Shown here piece after piece: positions 12,225-22,687 of a stretch of DNA of 64,000 nucleotides. The stretch comes from Anastrepha obliqua (Eukaryota; Arthropoda; Insecta; Diptera; Tephritidae). Position 1 is the stretch's first letter. Each line of letters begins with the position of its first letter. Below the pieces are notes generated by a model, which did no database searches, was not told the DNA's origin, and was given only the letters and a program-made list of their open reading frames with translations. The stretch covers positions 46,536,001 through 46,600,000 of the forward strand of contig NC_072895.1 of NCBI RefSeq assembly GCF_027943255.1, in the 5' to 3' direction. The translations under genes and the position numbers were made by a program.

Positions 12225-12975
12225 ACAGGACTAGGACAGTGTTACGGTAGATGGTGACGGATCTAAGCTTGATGAACAGGTTGGTAGAGTAGTTTACTCT
12301 TAAAGAATCAGTGTATCCTCGCGCTTGCCTAATCACTATAGTGTCTTTCAGGCAGAAGTTATTGCCATGAGAGAGAGCTTATTACTCTCAAAGAAGATGC
12401 CCATAACAACGAGGGAAATCTGCTGTTATAGTCAGGCAGCTCTCGAATCGTTTGTCAGTAAAACATTCGTCAAAAATGGTAGTTGAATGCCACAAGTTAA
12501 TATGCGAAGCATTAGAATATTTTAAAATAAACCTGATCTGGGTGCCAGATCATAGAAATATGATAATATGCTTGTTGCGAAGCACATGAGCTTGCAAGGA
12601 AAGTTACAACACTAAATAAACTAAACCCAGATAATTTACTAATACCTATTCTCTTAGGGGGCTGTCTACTTGGAAGGCATACAAATACATAGACTGGGGA
12701 TACCACATAATGACTTTGCCGGAGCTGTCAAGATATTGAATAAGAGTAAACCGTGGAATACCTCCTGTGTACATGCATAGCTTTATATAGAAAAAAGCTT
12801 TCCACGCTCAGATACACTTTTGAAAGCTATGGAGAGCTTCACAAAATTTATTAAGTCTACAAGTTGGTTCAGAAAAGCCTCAGGAATGTAGAGGGGGAGA
12901 TCCAATGGTACCAAAATGGGACTATTAAGGCCTAAGCGTGTAAGATGACATTGACTCGACCTAACCAAAGCTAAA
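12225..12975 (+). pseudogene. LINE RNase H and 3' end remnant
   Basis: Plus-strand reading begins with a decayed DGSKLDEQVGRVVYS (first RNase H motif), then SVFQAEVIAMRESLLLS (Glu motif), CYSQAALESFV (Asp motif, D to Y) and INLIWVPDH-like sequence near 12535. The tail includes a GIPHNDF-like segment near 12695 and a terminal VYKLVQKSLRN piece near 12860. The order is that of the I/LOA-group RNase H and C-terminal finger. Stops and frameshifts are frequent; the reverse transcriptase is absent. Confidence 0.72.
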
Positions 12976-13084
12976 TGAGAAACACATAAATTCCAAAAAC
13001 TCGGACGTTGACGTTTAGTGCTATAGTTTTTTAACGAAGTGTATATTTATATCTATAGCGGCAGACTAATCACCAATCCTGTCA

Positions 13085-13165
13085 GAATTCAAATAGGTTA
13101 ACGAAACCAATGCAAGACAAGTCTTGTCGAGGCCCTATGCTCCCGAGAGGAGTGAACAAGAAAAA
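13085..13165 (+). pseudogene. short 3' tail of an RTE-like LINE
   Basis: Reads SLVEALCSREE before a stop, followed by an A-rich run at 13158-13169. The same terminal peptide pattern (LVEALCS plus tail) ends the fragment at 61640-62290. Probably a strongly 5'-truncated insertion. Confidence 0.4.
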
Positions 13166-13182
13166 AAAATTTGTCTTATCTA

Positions 13183-13716
13183 AAGGGTTTTCCAATAAGA
13201 GGTGTTATTTTGATATTCAAAGAAAAATGCTATTTTATTAATATAAATGATCGGATGTTTATTTCATTATAAAGAGGAAGGTATGCCGTTAATAGTGGAA
13301 AATAACATCAGGCAAATACCCACCAAGACCACGCTTACAGGACAATATCCTTTTCATGAAATTTTCAATAACCGAATTGCAAAGTGGCTGTCCTATGTCC
13401 TCGATAGCCTCACGAATTACATCTTTGAGATCTTGAATCGACCCTGTTCTGTTGGCGCAGACCTTCTCTTTCACGTGGCCCCAAAGAAAAAAGTCACAAG
13501 ATCTCAGTGGCCAATTGTGATCAGTCCAATTGTGATCAGTCCGGAAATTTTTCCCGTAAAAGATCAATGGTTTCGTTGCTTGTGTGGCACATAGCGCCGT
13601 CTTGTTGAAAATAAACATTGTCCAAATCAATACCATCCAATTCCGGCCATAAAAAATCGTTAATCATCTCTCGATAGCACAATATAATATATAATAACAC
13701 CTGTTATCGGTCGGTA
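13183..13716 (-). mobile_element. DD41D element, type A, internally deleted (about 534 bp)
   Basis: The left end AAGGGTTTTCCAATAAGAGG (13183, TA at 13181-13182) is shared with the second type-A copy at 23875. At the right end, reverse-complemented from about 13714, the inner terminal repeat ACAGGTGTTATT matches AGAGGTGTTATT of the left end. The outer few bases are less clear, so the right boundary is approximate. The element abuts half of a mariner (13718-14492). Confidence 0.7.
13289..13690 (-). pseudogene. DD41D transposase, C-terminal part (type A)
   Basis: The minus strand reads CYREMINDFLWPELDG, VYFQQDGAMCHTSNET (second catalytic Asp), a stop after REKFPD, then RSCDFFLWGHVKEKV (third-Asp region, shortened) and NSVIENFMKRILSC to the stop at 13289. 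The parallel copy at 24.7 kb shows 41 residues between second and third Asp, hence DD41D. Here LTPCD between the two Asp has been lost and a 12-14 base block (GTGATCAGTCCAATT-like, 13515-13540) is duplicated. The N-terminal half is deleted. Confidence 0.8.
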
Positions 13717-13717
13717 T

Positions 13718-14316
13718 ACAGACGCCATAATCTTGCCAGCCGACTGCTGCGTCTTTGGTCGCTTTGGGCGGCTTTCACCGGCTGCATGCCACTCAACAGA
13801 CTGTCGATTTGACTCTGGAGTGAAATGGTGGATCCATGTTTCATCCATTGTGATGTTCCGACGCAAAAACTCCGACTTATTGCGCGTAAACATGTCCAAA
13901 CAGCTCTTTGAATCATCGATTCGTTGTTGTTTTTGCTCCGATGTGAGCAAACGCGGCACCCATTTGGAAAACACCTTTTTCATACCCAAATGTTCGTGTA
14001 TTATGGTGTGTACACTGCCTGCTGATAACTTTAGAATGTCAGCAATCTCCCTCACTTTCACTTTACGGTCGGACATAATGATTTTCAGTGTTTTTTCAAC
14101 GTTTTCCGAAATAACAGCGTCATTTGGCCTTCCAGTAAATGGAATGTCATCGGTGTGTGTACGATCACGTTTGAATTCGGCATACCAATAACAAATGCTT
14201 CTTTTTGATGGAGCAGAGTCCGAATAATGTTTTTCAAGCCATTCCTGGCGTTCAACAGTATTTTTTTTCATTAAAAAACAATGATAAATCAGCACACGGA
14301 ATTGCTTTGAATTCAT
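13718..14316 (-). pseudogene. irritans-type mariner transposase, N-terminal 200 residues
   Basis: Open from MNSKQFRVLIYHCFLMKK (start 14316) without a stop: first helix-turn-helix (NTVERQEWLEKHYSD), AEFKRDR linker, second helix-turn-helix (VKVREIADILKLSAGS), the WVPRLLT motif typical of mariner, ITMDETWIHHFTPES (first catalytic Asp) and KIMASV. There it breaks off at 13718, where the DD41D sequence begins. Codons for the second and third catalytic Asp are absent. The intact half suggests moderate age. It resembles the Himar/irritans subfamily. Confidence 0.9.
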
Positions 14317-14492
14317 TTTTTTTAACTCAAAAGTAGCGTCACTTAAAGCACTGTAACTTGTAAACAAATGGTCGGATTAACATATGATTTTGACAGTAAG
14401 CCTAAAAAGGTTGCCAACTTTCGAAAAAAATATTGATTTAGTACTAGTGCCGCCATCTATGTGTCAGTCACACACATTATTGAACGTCCTGG
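13718..14492 (-). mobile_element. irritans-type mariner, 5' half only
   Basis: The left part of a mariner read on the minus strand. A possible outer end is CCAGGACGTTCAATAATG reverse-complemented from 14492, with TA at 14493-14494. The other half is replaced by the DD41D element ending at about 13716, so the 3' terminal repeat is missing and the copy is immobile. Confidence 0.65.
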
Positions 14493-14494
14493 TA

Positions 14495-15211
14495 TACAAC
14501 ATATCCATCTAGACTTAATTCTGATCGTACTAAGTTCATTTGGTTTCTCAGACAGATAAATTTTGTAACTTCACACTTAGCACAAGCGTCAACTTCACTT
14601 AGATCTGGGGGAGTGAATTTCCAGCAGGATATGTGTACCCCTTTAGTTGTAAGTTACTTAGAATGTATGCATACACAGACACATATAGACATACGCACTC
14701 TTGTAAGTACTCGTAATATGTAACCCCAGCATGCGTTTATTTGTCTCTAATTGACGTCATCTGGTTTCAAACTGTGGTATTAGGCATACACACATACTTA
14801 AATAGATGTGTGATATTTATCTATAGACAAATTAATTTAATAATATATACATACAAATGCACACATACATCGTTATAATGTACAAATGCTCGCATTAGGC
14901 TGCCGCTGCATTACGAGTGTACTCGTATGTAAATGGCTTGAAATGTTTCTGCTATGGAACAGCCGACGGGTGCGTAGGCATTTCATTTTAGAGATTGCGG
15001 CACCCAATATTGATACCACCACCATACGAGTACACTGTAGATAATAAATAAATATATAAGTGAGTGTGATATTAGTATAAGAATAGTCGGATAAAATACC
15101 TAGAGAGCTAAATTACATGGCAACCTGCGGGAATGAGTACATAGAGTGGTAATGAATGAGGTTTTGAAATGTGTTTTGCAGAAATTATACAAAGCTCAAT
15201 GTGCTTATATA
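14495..15211. other. no gene recognised; short ACATA/CATA repeats
   Basis: Holds short tracts such as ACATACAT and ACACACATA and AT-rich sequence, with no coding motif. Confidence 0.3.
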
Positions 15212-15555
15212 AAGGGTGGTTAAGTTTCAAGAGCCGGTATTGATTTTGTATAAAATACAATTTTTTTAGGGTATGGCTCAATTACGTATGGAATAAAATA
15301 TGGCCCAAATGGCCGCCGCGTCCTCGGCGGCACACCCCCATCCGATGGTCCAAATTTTCGATGACGTTGAGGCATATTTGAGGTTCTATGTCGTTAATGT
15401 GCCGAATTATCTCATCATTTAGCTTTTGAATTGTTGCTGGCTTATCGACGTACACCTTTTCTTTCAAATAACCCCAAAGAAAGAGGTCCAACCGTGTCGT
15501 TGACGTTTAGGTGTGGTTCACATTCAACATCGGCCCTTGAAATTTAACCACCCTT
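15212..15555 (-). mobile_element. DD41D element, type B, deletion derivative (344 bp)
   Basis: Terminal repeats start AAGGGTGGTTAAGTTTCAAG (15212) and, from 15555 on the other strand, AAGGGTGGTTAAATTTCAAG, with TA on both sides (15210-15211, 15556-15557). They match the end of the type-B copy at 63390. Only the C-terminal coding piece remains. Confidence 0.88.
15282..15491 (-). pseudogene. DD41D transposase C-terminal fragment (type B)
   Basis: Reads MDLFLWGYLKEKVYVDKPAT, then DEIIRHINDIEPQICLNV and RGRGGHLGHILFHT to the stop. It corresponds to the last 69 residues of the copy at 27.2-27.7 kb. Everything upstream of the third catalytic region is deleted, with the right terminal repeat directly behind the break. 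Confidence 0.85.
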
Positions 15556-16095
15556 TACATACATACATATACATAGAAAGTTTATGCGAACTGTGTGACC
15601 TTGAGCGAAAGCACATTATTCCACACATTTTGTAAATATTTTTCCTCATATAAATGCTTGTAATGAGTGCGTTTTAAGCAACTCACATAAAACTACGCTA
15701 CATAATCTGCACAGCACTAATGGGTCTGTCAGAATATGTCCGTTCCGTCCGTTGTGGCAACGCATTTGACAGACGAGACGTATAAAACATACAACAAATA
15801 AAAACATAACTTTAATACATAATTTTTTGACTTGACTTTAGCGAAATTTCAAAAAAAAAACGAATTTAGTAATTGTAAAAGTTATCGCTGTTTGTGTTGA
15901 GCGCGTTTCTCCAGAAGTCCCTTGCGGTGATCATCCTTGGAATCAAACAGACAAGAGAAATTAGTTTTATTAATAAATAATCTTATGCCTGATCGAAGCT
16001 TTTTTTCAAAAATTCCTCAAGAAATATTTCTCATATTTTCGGGAAAAAACCGAAAATTAATTGTTTAAAAAAAATCTAAGATTTTTGAAAAAAAG
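15556..16095. other. no gene recognised
   Basis: AT-rich, with poly-A and poly-T runs, no motifs. Confidence 0.3.
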
Positions 16096-16852
16096 AGGTT
16101 GTCTGTAAAGCCGGTTTACTGACGATAGTTTAACGTGACAACGTCATAAGAAAATACCGATGTAATGGTTGCAATTTTCAAAACAAAATTTTAATTTTAG
16201 TTGTTTGATAGATATTTTGTATGGATATAGAGGAGGAATGGAATTGCAATGGAATAGGTCAAGTTACATTTACACAAACGTGAAAAATGACGAAACATTT
16301 ATCAAATTCATGAAAGATATCTTCAATTTCGATTGTGCATCAGACGTTAATAAGTCAACAACACTAAGAGGCAACTTCATTGATTTGCCTTTTTCAAGAC
16401 ACATTACACTCGAAACACTCCCTTTCATTTCCTACTTTTTCTATCATCGTCCTATTCTCAACAGAGAAATGGTTCATTACCATGCACACAGGAAGAAGGC
16501 ATATGCAAATACAAATATGTGAATTTATATACATATGCGCATATACATACATACAGATATATGCTCACTCAAGTAGGACAGAGCCAGATGTCAAACGTTG
16601 CCGAACGCGGGGACCGATTGTGCTCTTTGTCGTTCGTTCCGCGCTCTCGCTTGCAGTTCAATGAAGGTAACGACGCATGAGCAAGATAACGACGAATGAG
16701 CAAGATAACGCTGTATGAGCAAGATAACGACGAATGAGCAAGATAACGCTGTATGAGCATGATAACGACGAACGAGCAAGATAACGCTGTATGAGCAAGA
16801 TATTATTATAAGTCGTTATCACGTCAAAAAATCCTTCGATCAGACACAAGTT
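16096..16852. mobile_element. putative TIR element carrying a minisatellite
   Basis: The left part contains TTTAACGTGACAACGTCATA (about 16129-16148). The reverse complement of the right part (about 16833-16808) reads TTTTGACGTGATAACGACTT, and looser similarity extends 30 bases further out on both sides (GTTGTCTGTAAAG versus TTGTGTCTGATCG). This suggests decayed terminal inverted repeats of about 50-60 bp around a roughly 750-bp element. No transposase is inside. Boundaries are approximate and no target duplication was identified. Confidence 0.45.
16669..16801. repeat. 19-bp tandem repeat, seven units in alternating variants
   Basis: Seven consecutive 19-base units alternate mostly between AACGACGAATGAGCAAGAT and AACGCTGTATGAGCAAGAT, a 38-bp higher-order repeat. 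Because 19 is not a multiple of three, all three minus-strand frames are open and look like proteins, but they are products of the repeat. Confidence 0.92.
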
Positions 16853-17349
16853 TTTTATGTTTTTCAAAAGCAATATAAATTTTATTGAAATCTACCAAGC
16901 GAGTTTTAAGTTACAGTGATCACCCGTTCAAAAAACATAGTTTTGAGAAAAATTCATTTAAAGTTTTGCTACTCTCGAACTCTCCGGAGCGCCCGAACGG
17001 CCTTTGTTAATTGTTGAATAACTCCAAAGTATTTGTCGGATTCACTTCAAATTTTCGCACAATACTTTCACGATATTATACTTTAAGAATATGTAAATGT
17101 AAAAAAAAAATTCCACTTTTCTGAAAATTCTGATTATCCATAACCCCTTTTCAGGCTTTTAACAAAGGGCATTTAAATTGACTTAATTAATTTAAATTCC
17201 ATTTATTTTGATATAAGAAAGAACCCAGCCGCACTTGCCGCACGGCAGAAGTAGAAATTTGCCAGTTTCCATGCATTCCGATTTCGTGTGCAGTCGCATT
17301 GAGCTATACAACAACAATACAATACAAAATAATTTCTTATATTTAATAT
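16853..17349. other. AT-rich stretch, possible decayed repeat
   Basis: Contains GTTTTGAGAAAAATTCATTT followed by AAAGTTTTG near 16940, resembling a segment in the TTAA-flanked MITE at 24430, but the ends could not be found. No gene. Confidence 0.3.
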
Positions 17350-18051
17350 ATATGTACATTAGGGTGGTCCAAAAATGCATGGGGAAAAATTTATATTAAA
17401 ATTTGTATGCTGCCGCCCCCATAATGGTAAAGAATGAAAAATAAAAAGACCCGTATTTTTTTTTTTTTTTTAATCAGACCATATTTAATGGTGCCGCCGG
17501 GGCTTTGAAATATCCCATGTATTTTGCATGGGAAAAAATACTTTTTCGTAGATTTCATGTAAAAACCTGGAAAATGAATATATTTTAACCGGATACCTCA
17601 GTTTCTCTTCATAATTGGTCAGGGAATAACAACCAATTATGAAATAATTAATTTTTTTGCATTAACTATTTTTTATAGAACCCCAAAAAGCCCCCATAAA
17701 ACGAAAATCTAAGAAAAAATCGAAAAAACAATATTTTATATTACTTTTATGAAAATAGTTAATACAAAAAAAATTAATTATTTCATAATTGGTTGTTATT
17801 CCCTGACCAATTATGAAGAGAAACTGAGTTATCCGGTTAAAATATATTCATTTTCCAGGTTTTTACATGAAATCTACGAAAAAGTATTTTTTTCCCATGC
17901 AAAATACATGGGATATTTCAAAGCCCCGGCGGCACCATTAAATATGGTCTGATTAAAAAAAAAACAATACGGGTCTTTTTATTTTTCATTCTTTACTATT
18001 TTGGGGGGCGGCAGCATACAAATTTTTTTTGGACCACCCTAATGTACATAT
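17350..18051. mobile_element. foldback element (702-bp near-perfect palindrome)
   Basis: The arms 17350 to about 17672 and about 17750 to 18051 are inverted copies of each other with few mismatches and small indels, for example AGGGTGGTCC (17361) against GGACCACCCT (18031) and GCCGCCGGGGCTTTGAAATA against its complement. The loop is about 77 bases. The outermost ATGTACATT is also symmetric. No protein is encoded; the open frames inside are by-products. Most likely a non-autonomous foldback transposon. Confidence 0.88.
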
Positions 18052-20364
18052 GCTTATATATAACTAAAATTAGTATTTGTTTTTGTTTTTATTCCATTGT
18101 AGCGCCATTTTAATTTCTATTGTGTAAAAAGCGAAAAGCAACACGTGAATCGTATTGCTTATGGTGTTTTCTCGTGTTGTATCATCTGTTACTTCGCTAT
18201 GTACTCGAAAAGTAATGAAAATAGTTTACATATAAGAAGAGAAGAGTGAACTTCATTGCCTTTCAACTCTTGCTTTCATTTGTTGTCAAGTGAATGTTGA
18301 TCGTCTGCTGAACCGAATCAAAGCTAGCATCGCCAATTGCTCCGAATCACACGGTATGCAAAGAAAACCGAATGGGCTTGTGTAGCAGTCTAGCGTGTAG
18401 CTGTGCGTGAATGTAACTATCTTCTTAGTATGCACGCTCTATTCTTTGATTAGTACAGTTTTTGTTGCTTAAAATAGAATTTAACTAATTACGAACATAA
18501 GCAAATAACAAACGTCCTTGTAGACAATGAAAGATTATGTTGCGTTCTATCTAAGTAAAGTAAGTAAACATTTTGATGTAGATATTTATATCTAACACCG
18601 GATTTACACACGGAGACATCTGGAAGGGAGACACTGGAAATTCTCTTTTCATGTCTCATTTGCGATCACACGGGCAAAATTGTTTTCGGCAACATTTTGA
18701 CATTTAATACTTTAGCATCGTCTGGTTCGGATATATTCTAGAACCCGCTTACATGTAAAGCAGAGAGCGTTCGACAACATTTGCTTAAATATTTCAATGA
18801 GGAATGCAAACTAGTTAAATAATATATTAAAGAATTTGCTATTTTTTTACTTACATATATATATAAATTTTTGTACTTTAATAAAAAAAATTAAATTAAA
18901 AATACTTCATATATAAATAATTAACTTAAAATGAACTTGAGTATCTAGAAATGCGGGGAAAAATTAGAAATAATAACTATAACTATTTTAAATTATACCT
19001 ACTTCACTAGCAAAAATAGTCGTGCATTTCCCAAGCAGCGTTCGGATGTTTGTCATCGTTGTTATCTTCCGTTTGATTGAAAACCAACACATAACTCAGA
19101 ACTTTCTCCCATAAAAGAAGAGAACAAATGAAGAAACTGTCAAAAATTGCTTTAAGAATGGAAATACGAATAAGAAGAGCAAAGCGTGTCGCCAGTACAG
19201 GAGACAAATTCCTTTCTCTCTTCCGCGGCCGTCCTTCACCCCCGAACAAAATGTTTCCCTTCCAAATGTTTCTCTATATAAATGGGCACTAAGGAATTTT
19301 GTATGTTGGAAAAAATGGAAGGATAAAATCAAGACGTATACACATGAAGTGACTTCGCAATAGACCCCCATTTGTTTTTTAATCTAGGGATTTGCTGCGT
19401 GGACTGTTTGAAAGTCCACTGTCTCTTTGTTGTTGCCTGAGTTGCTTGCTTACGTTCTCACTGCAATTTCGACAATCCAACAGTCAAATTGTGAACTCAA
19501 ATATTCTATGAGAAAACTTAGTTGTTTGCAGAAGGCTGCAAAAAGGAAATAATCTAGCGCCCCTAAACAGAATTTTCTTCCGCCTAATCACATCAGCTCC
19601 ACAAATCAAATATTTGTTTTGAAATTAAAATTTGAAAAGGTCGAGCGATCACACGTCCTAAAACACTCAGGCTAAAAAGCCCATTGTATTTAAAGCTCTG
19701 GAAAGAGGGCAGATAGTCAAGGAGGGAAGGAGCAAATTGGATAGAGATAGAAAAGAATAGAGACAGAGATAGAGATAGTTAGTCCTGTTAGAATTTTCCA
19801 GATTCTTTGTCAAATCTGTAAATATCCTCTAGTTTTAGAGAACGAATATAACTCATTCTCACTGAGGCGCCTTTTTGTTTGGAAATGTACATATACACAT
19901 GTTACAAAAACAAAAAAACTTTTATAAACAGTGAAAATGGAGAATAAAAAAATTCCGCCAGCGGCACTTATAAATTTTACGATAAAATAACATTTTCATA
20001 AATAGTATAAATTATAAAACATAAGTAAAATGCTTGCTGGTTTAACAATTTTTATAGTTCTACGTGATGGCTCTCAGCCAGCCAGGTCAACCTAAGCTAA
20101 CAAATGCTTTATACATATCTCTTCAACAATATTTCAGTACAAGATGTAAATACGGCCGTAAAAACCCTAATTTATAAGCTTTTCCTTGGGGTTCTATAGG
20201 AACCCTAGTAAGTTTGGACTTTCATAGTTATAATGGTGTGACCTTGCTCTTTCCATTAAGCGTGGTGGGTGGTGCCCATTACGAATCTCTGAGGTAACAG
20301 AATAAAGGCGAAACTTCGCAATGTCCTAATAAAGGACATGCAAGCTCCAAATATAGATGTCTTA
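18052..20364. other. 2.3-kb gap without recognised gene
   Basis: AT-rich DNA with short tracts. Weak inverted similarity exists between CATCTGGAAGGGAGACA near 18626 and the complement of a block near 19245-19272, but no element could be delimited. Confidence 0.3.
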
Positions 20365-21894
20365 TACCTCACAGAAATAAGTATATGTGCAAAGTTTTTT
20401 ATACCGCTATCTTTCTTGATAGGAATGGTACATTTTTGTTTGGTATGCCAAAGTCTGTATTTGCAATCCAACTTAACTATTCGCTTGCAAAATTCTTTTT
20501 TAGTCATTATTCTTGGTACCGTTATTACAAATTTGTGTTGCGAGATTTGGTTTTCATATGAAATAAGTATATCTGCAATCAGAGATCAGTACTGATTTGG
20601 CACACATATAGAGCAAGTTATCAAAAAATGTTGTGTTATTTGCACTAATATCATAAAGAAAAATGTAAGTAAAATAGATTACTTCTTTTGAACAAAGAAT
20701 AATTGAATTATTGATGGGTTAATCTGCAGAATGCCACGTGGAAGACATTTGTCCGATGAAGAGCGTGGTCTGATTAAAGGGCTAAGCGAAAGTGGCAAAA
20801 GTATTCATGAAATTACTGCTAGAGTAAATCGGCATAGGAATACCATTAGCAAATTTCTTAAAAATTCAGAAATATATGGTCAACTCAAACGAAGCGGCAG
20901 GCCAACTAACATCGACAGCAGATGCAAACGAGATATCCGTTGTCTGGCTGCTCAAAAAGAAATGTCTTGCAATGAAATTAACCATCATTTAAGTCTTAAG
21001 GTCACCGATGGACAAATACATGAAATTTTGGTCGAGGACGGAACACTTAAATATTGTTTGCGGGAGCCGGTACCAAGCCACATTAAGGCTCGTTTAGCAA
21101 TTGCCGAAAAATATAAATTTTGGACTAACGAATTCCGAAACGTTGTACTTTCCGACAAAAAAAGTTCAACTTAGATGGTCCAGATGGTTGCCAAAAATAT
21201 TGGCGGGACCTTAATCAACCACGGCAAACGCGTCATAAGCGGAACCACGGTGGCGGGTCTTTGATGATTTGGGCCGCTTTCGGTCATGGTGGAAAGTCTC
21301 CAATTTGTTTTATTCCGACAAGAACCAACGCAGAATTCTATGTTGAAATATTAGAGGATGTTCTCATTGAATTTGCGGGAAACATATACGGAGACGACTG
21401 GGTGTTCCAGCAAGACAACTTCCCAATCCGTATGGCTCGTTTAACTACCTTTCGTCAAGAAAAATTTCAGTTCCCGATTGGCCAGCACTAAGTCCCGTCG
21501 GTCGGTAGTTTGAGACAATCAAAGACCTGAAAGGTGCTTTAGTGGAAGAGTGGGATAAGATAGGTTATTTCACTCTTCATAACTTGGCATACTCTATGTC
21601 TAAACGTATAAATGATGCCCTTTCTGGAAAACTTATTAATTATTAGAAAATCGAAAGTTACAGAATCGTTGTAAAAAAGTGTAAAGAAAGGCCGATGCAC
21701 ATATACTTATTTCATATGAAATTATTTTAATTTAATAAGTTTAGTCAAGTTGAATTTTTGTTGTATACTTTTTTGTTCCTATTTTTCCTAAATATATATT
21801 GAACTTATTGGTTGAACATTTCTCCTGCTTCTTTATAGTTTTTCATGTGAAAATACCCTTGGGCATATATGTATGTACTTATTTCTTAGAGGTA
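20365..21894 (+). mobile_element. Tc3-like transposon with paired terminal binding sites
   Basis: A 19-base motif TGAAATAAGTATATCTGCA occurs at 20559-20577 and inverted at 21696-21714 (18 of 19). Related copies lie about 180 bases further out: GAAATAAGTATATGTGCA at 20374 and inverted AGAAATAAGTACATAC near 21888, both preceded outward by the shared TATACCTC. Four sites, two per end about 180 bp apart, is the arrangement known for nematode Tc3. The exact ends (near 20365 and 21894) and TA flanks are inferred. It encloses a Tc3-type transposase. Confidence 0.72.
20731..21646 (+). pseudogene. Tc3-like transposase pseudogene
   Basis: Starts MPRGRHLSDEERGLIKGLSE, the typical Tc3 opening. Residues 1-110 hold the bipartite DNA-binding region (KSIHEITARVNRHRNTIS; GQLKRSGRPTN). 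VVLSDKK gives the first catalytic Asp, then a frameshift near 21160; reading resumes with FNLDGPDGCQKYWRDL and GGGSLMIWAAFGHGG. VFQQDNFPIRMARLT holds the second Asp. After WPALSP (near 21490) a deletion removes the DxNPIExxW block with the catalytic Glu, and the C-terminus ETIKDLKGALVEEWDKIGYF continues to a TAG at about 21644. Inactive: one frameshift, a stop, and the third catalytic residue missing. Confidence 0.9.
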
Positions 21895-21906
21895 TATACA
21901 TATATA

Positions 21907-22477
21907 CAGTAGCGAGCGTAACTAAATGCATGATAATTTTTTTTTTTTTTTTTTTCAAAGGGTTTTTTAGATGAAAATTTGAGATAATTTTTATGAAATA
22001 TTGATAATTCTTCTACCAAAACCATACAAATTAAGCTCTCAAGCTTTAGAAAAATTCCAAAAATTGTCTTCGGAACATTTTAATCTCAGTTTTTAGAAAA
22101 ATTCGAGTATCAGTTTTATAGCTCATTGAATTTTGGTAAAATAAAATAAATAAAATACAAAAAGTTGTCAAGAAAAAAATGATTAAAAATGTAAGTGATT
22201 TTTAGCCGCTTAAAGTTTTGACTTATTTTGCTATAATTTCATGGCTCCTGTCGTTCCGTACCCGAAATTTTTCTAAAGACTCATATTAAGAAGCTCAAAA
22301 TTTAGATGAAAATTTGTTGAGTTTTTTCAAATTTTGTGTAAAGTTGTAAAGTTTGATTTATGTGGTTTTGGTAAAAGAATGAGCAATGTTTAAAAAAAGC
22401 AAAAATAGATAATAATAAAAAAATCTACTTCAAACAAATCGTAAATATTAAACAAATCGTCATTACGCTCGCCACTG
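21907..22477. mobile_element. mariner-type MITE with TA duplication (571 bp)
   Basis: Ends begin CAGTAGCGAGCGTAAC (21907) and, inverted from 22477, CAGTGGCGAGCGTAAT, with TA at 21905-21906 and 22478-22479. The interior is itself an imperfect palindrome (TTCTACCAAAACCATA near 22010 against TGTGGTTTTGGTAAAAG near 22358). No coding capacity. It starts about 12 bases from the Tc3-like element's inferred end. Confidence 0.8.
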
Positions 22478-22687
22478 TAAGTATTTTTGTTGAGTAAGTC
22501 TAGTTTCTATGGTATGTCAGTTAAATGCTGTGCATGATTTACAATCAGTTTATACATAAATTATATTAAAAAAAAATCTCTAAGTAATTTTTAAATGAAT
22601 TCTAAATTTAATACGAAATACTTGAAAATCTACTGGTAACCGATTTCATACTGCTAACAATTTAACCCAGAAAAACGCATATTTGTA

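Noticed and set aside
16669..16801. CRISPR-like array
   Set aside because: Units are contiguous without spacers, and the context is a eukaryotic transposon landscape.
16569..16873. Repetitive proteins LLIQRYLAHSSLS on the minus strand
   Set aside because: All three frames are open because of the 19-bp tandem repeat; no conserved start.
18617..19272. Possible transposon bounded by GGAAGGGAGACA-type inverted blocks
   Set aside because: Similarity is short and not terminal, and no target duplication was found.
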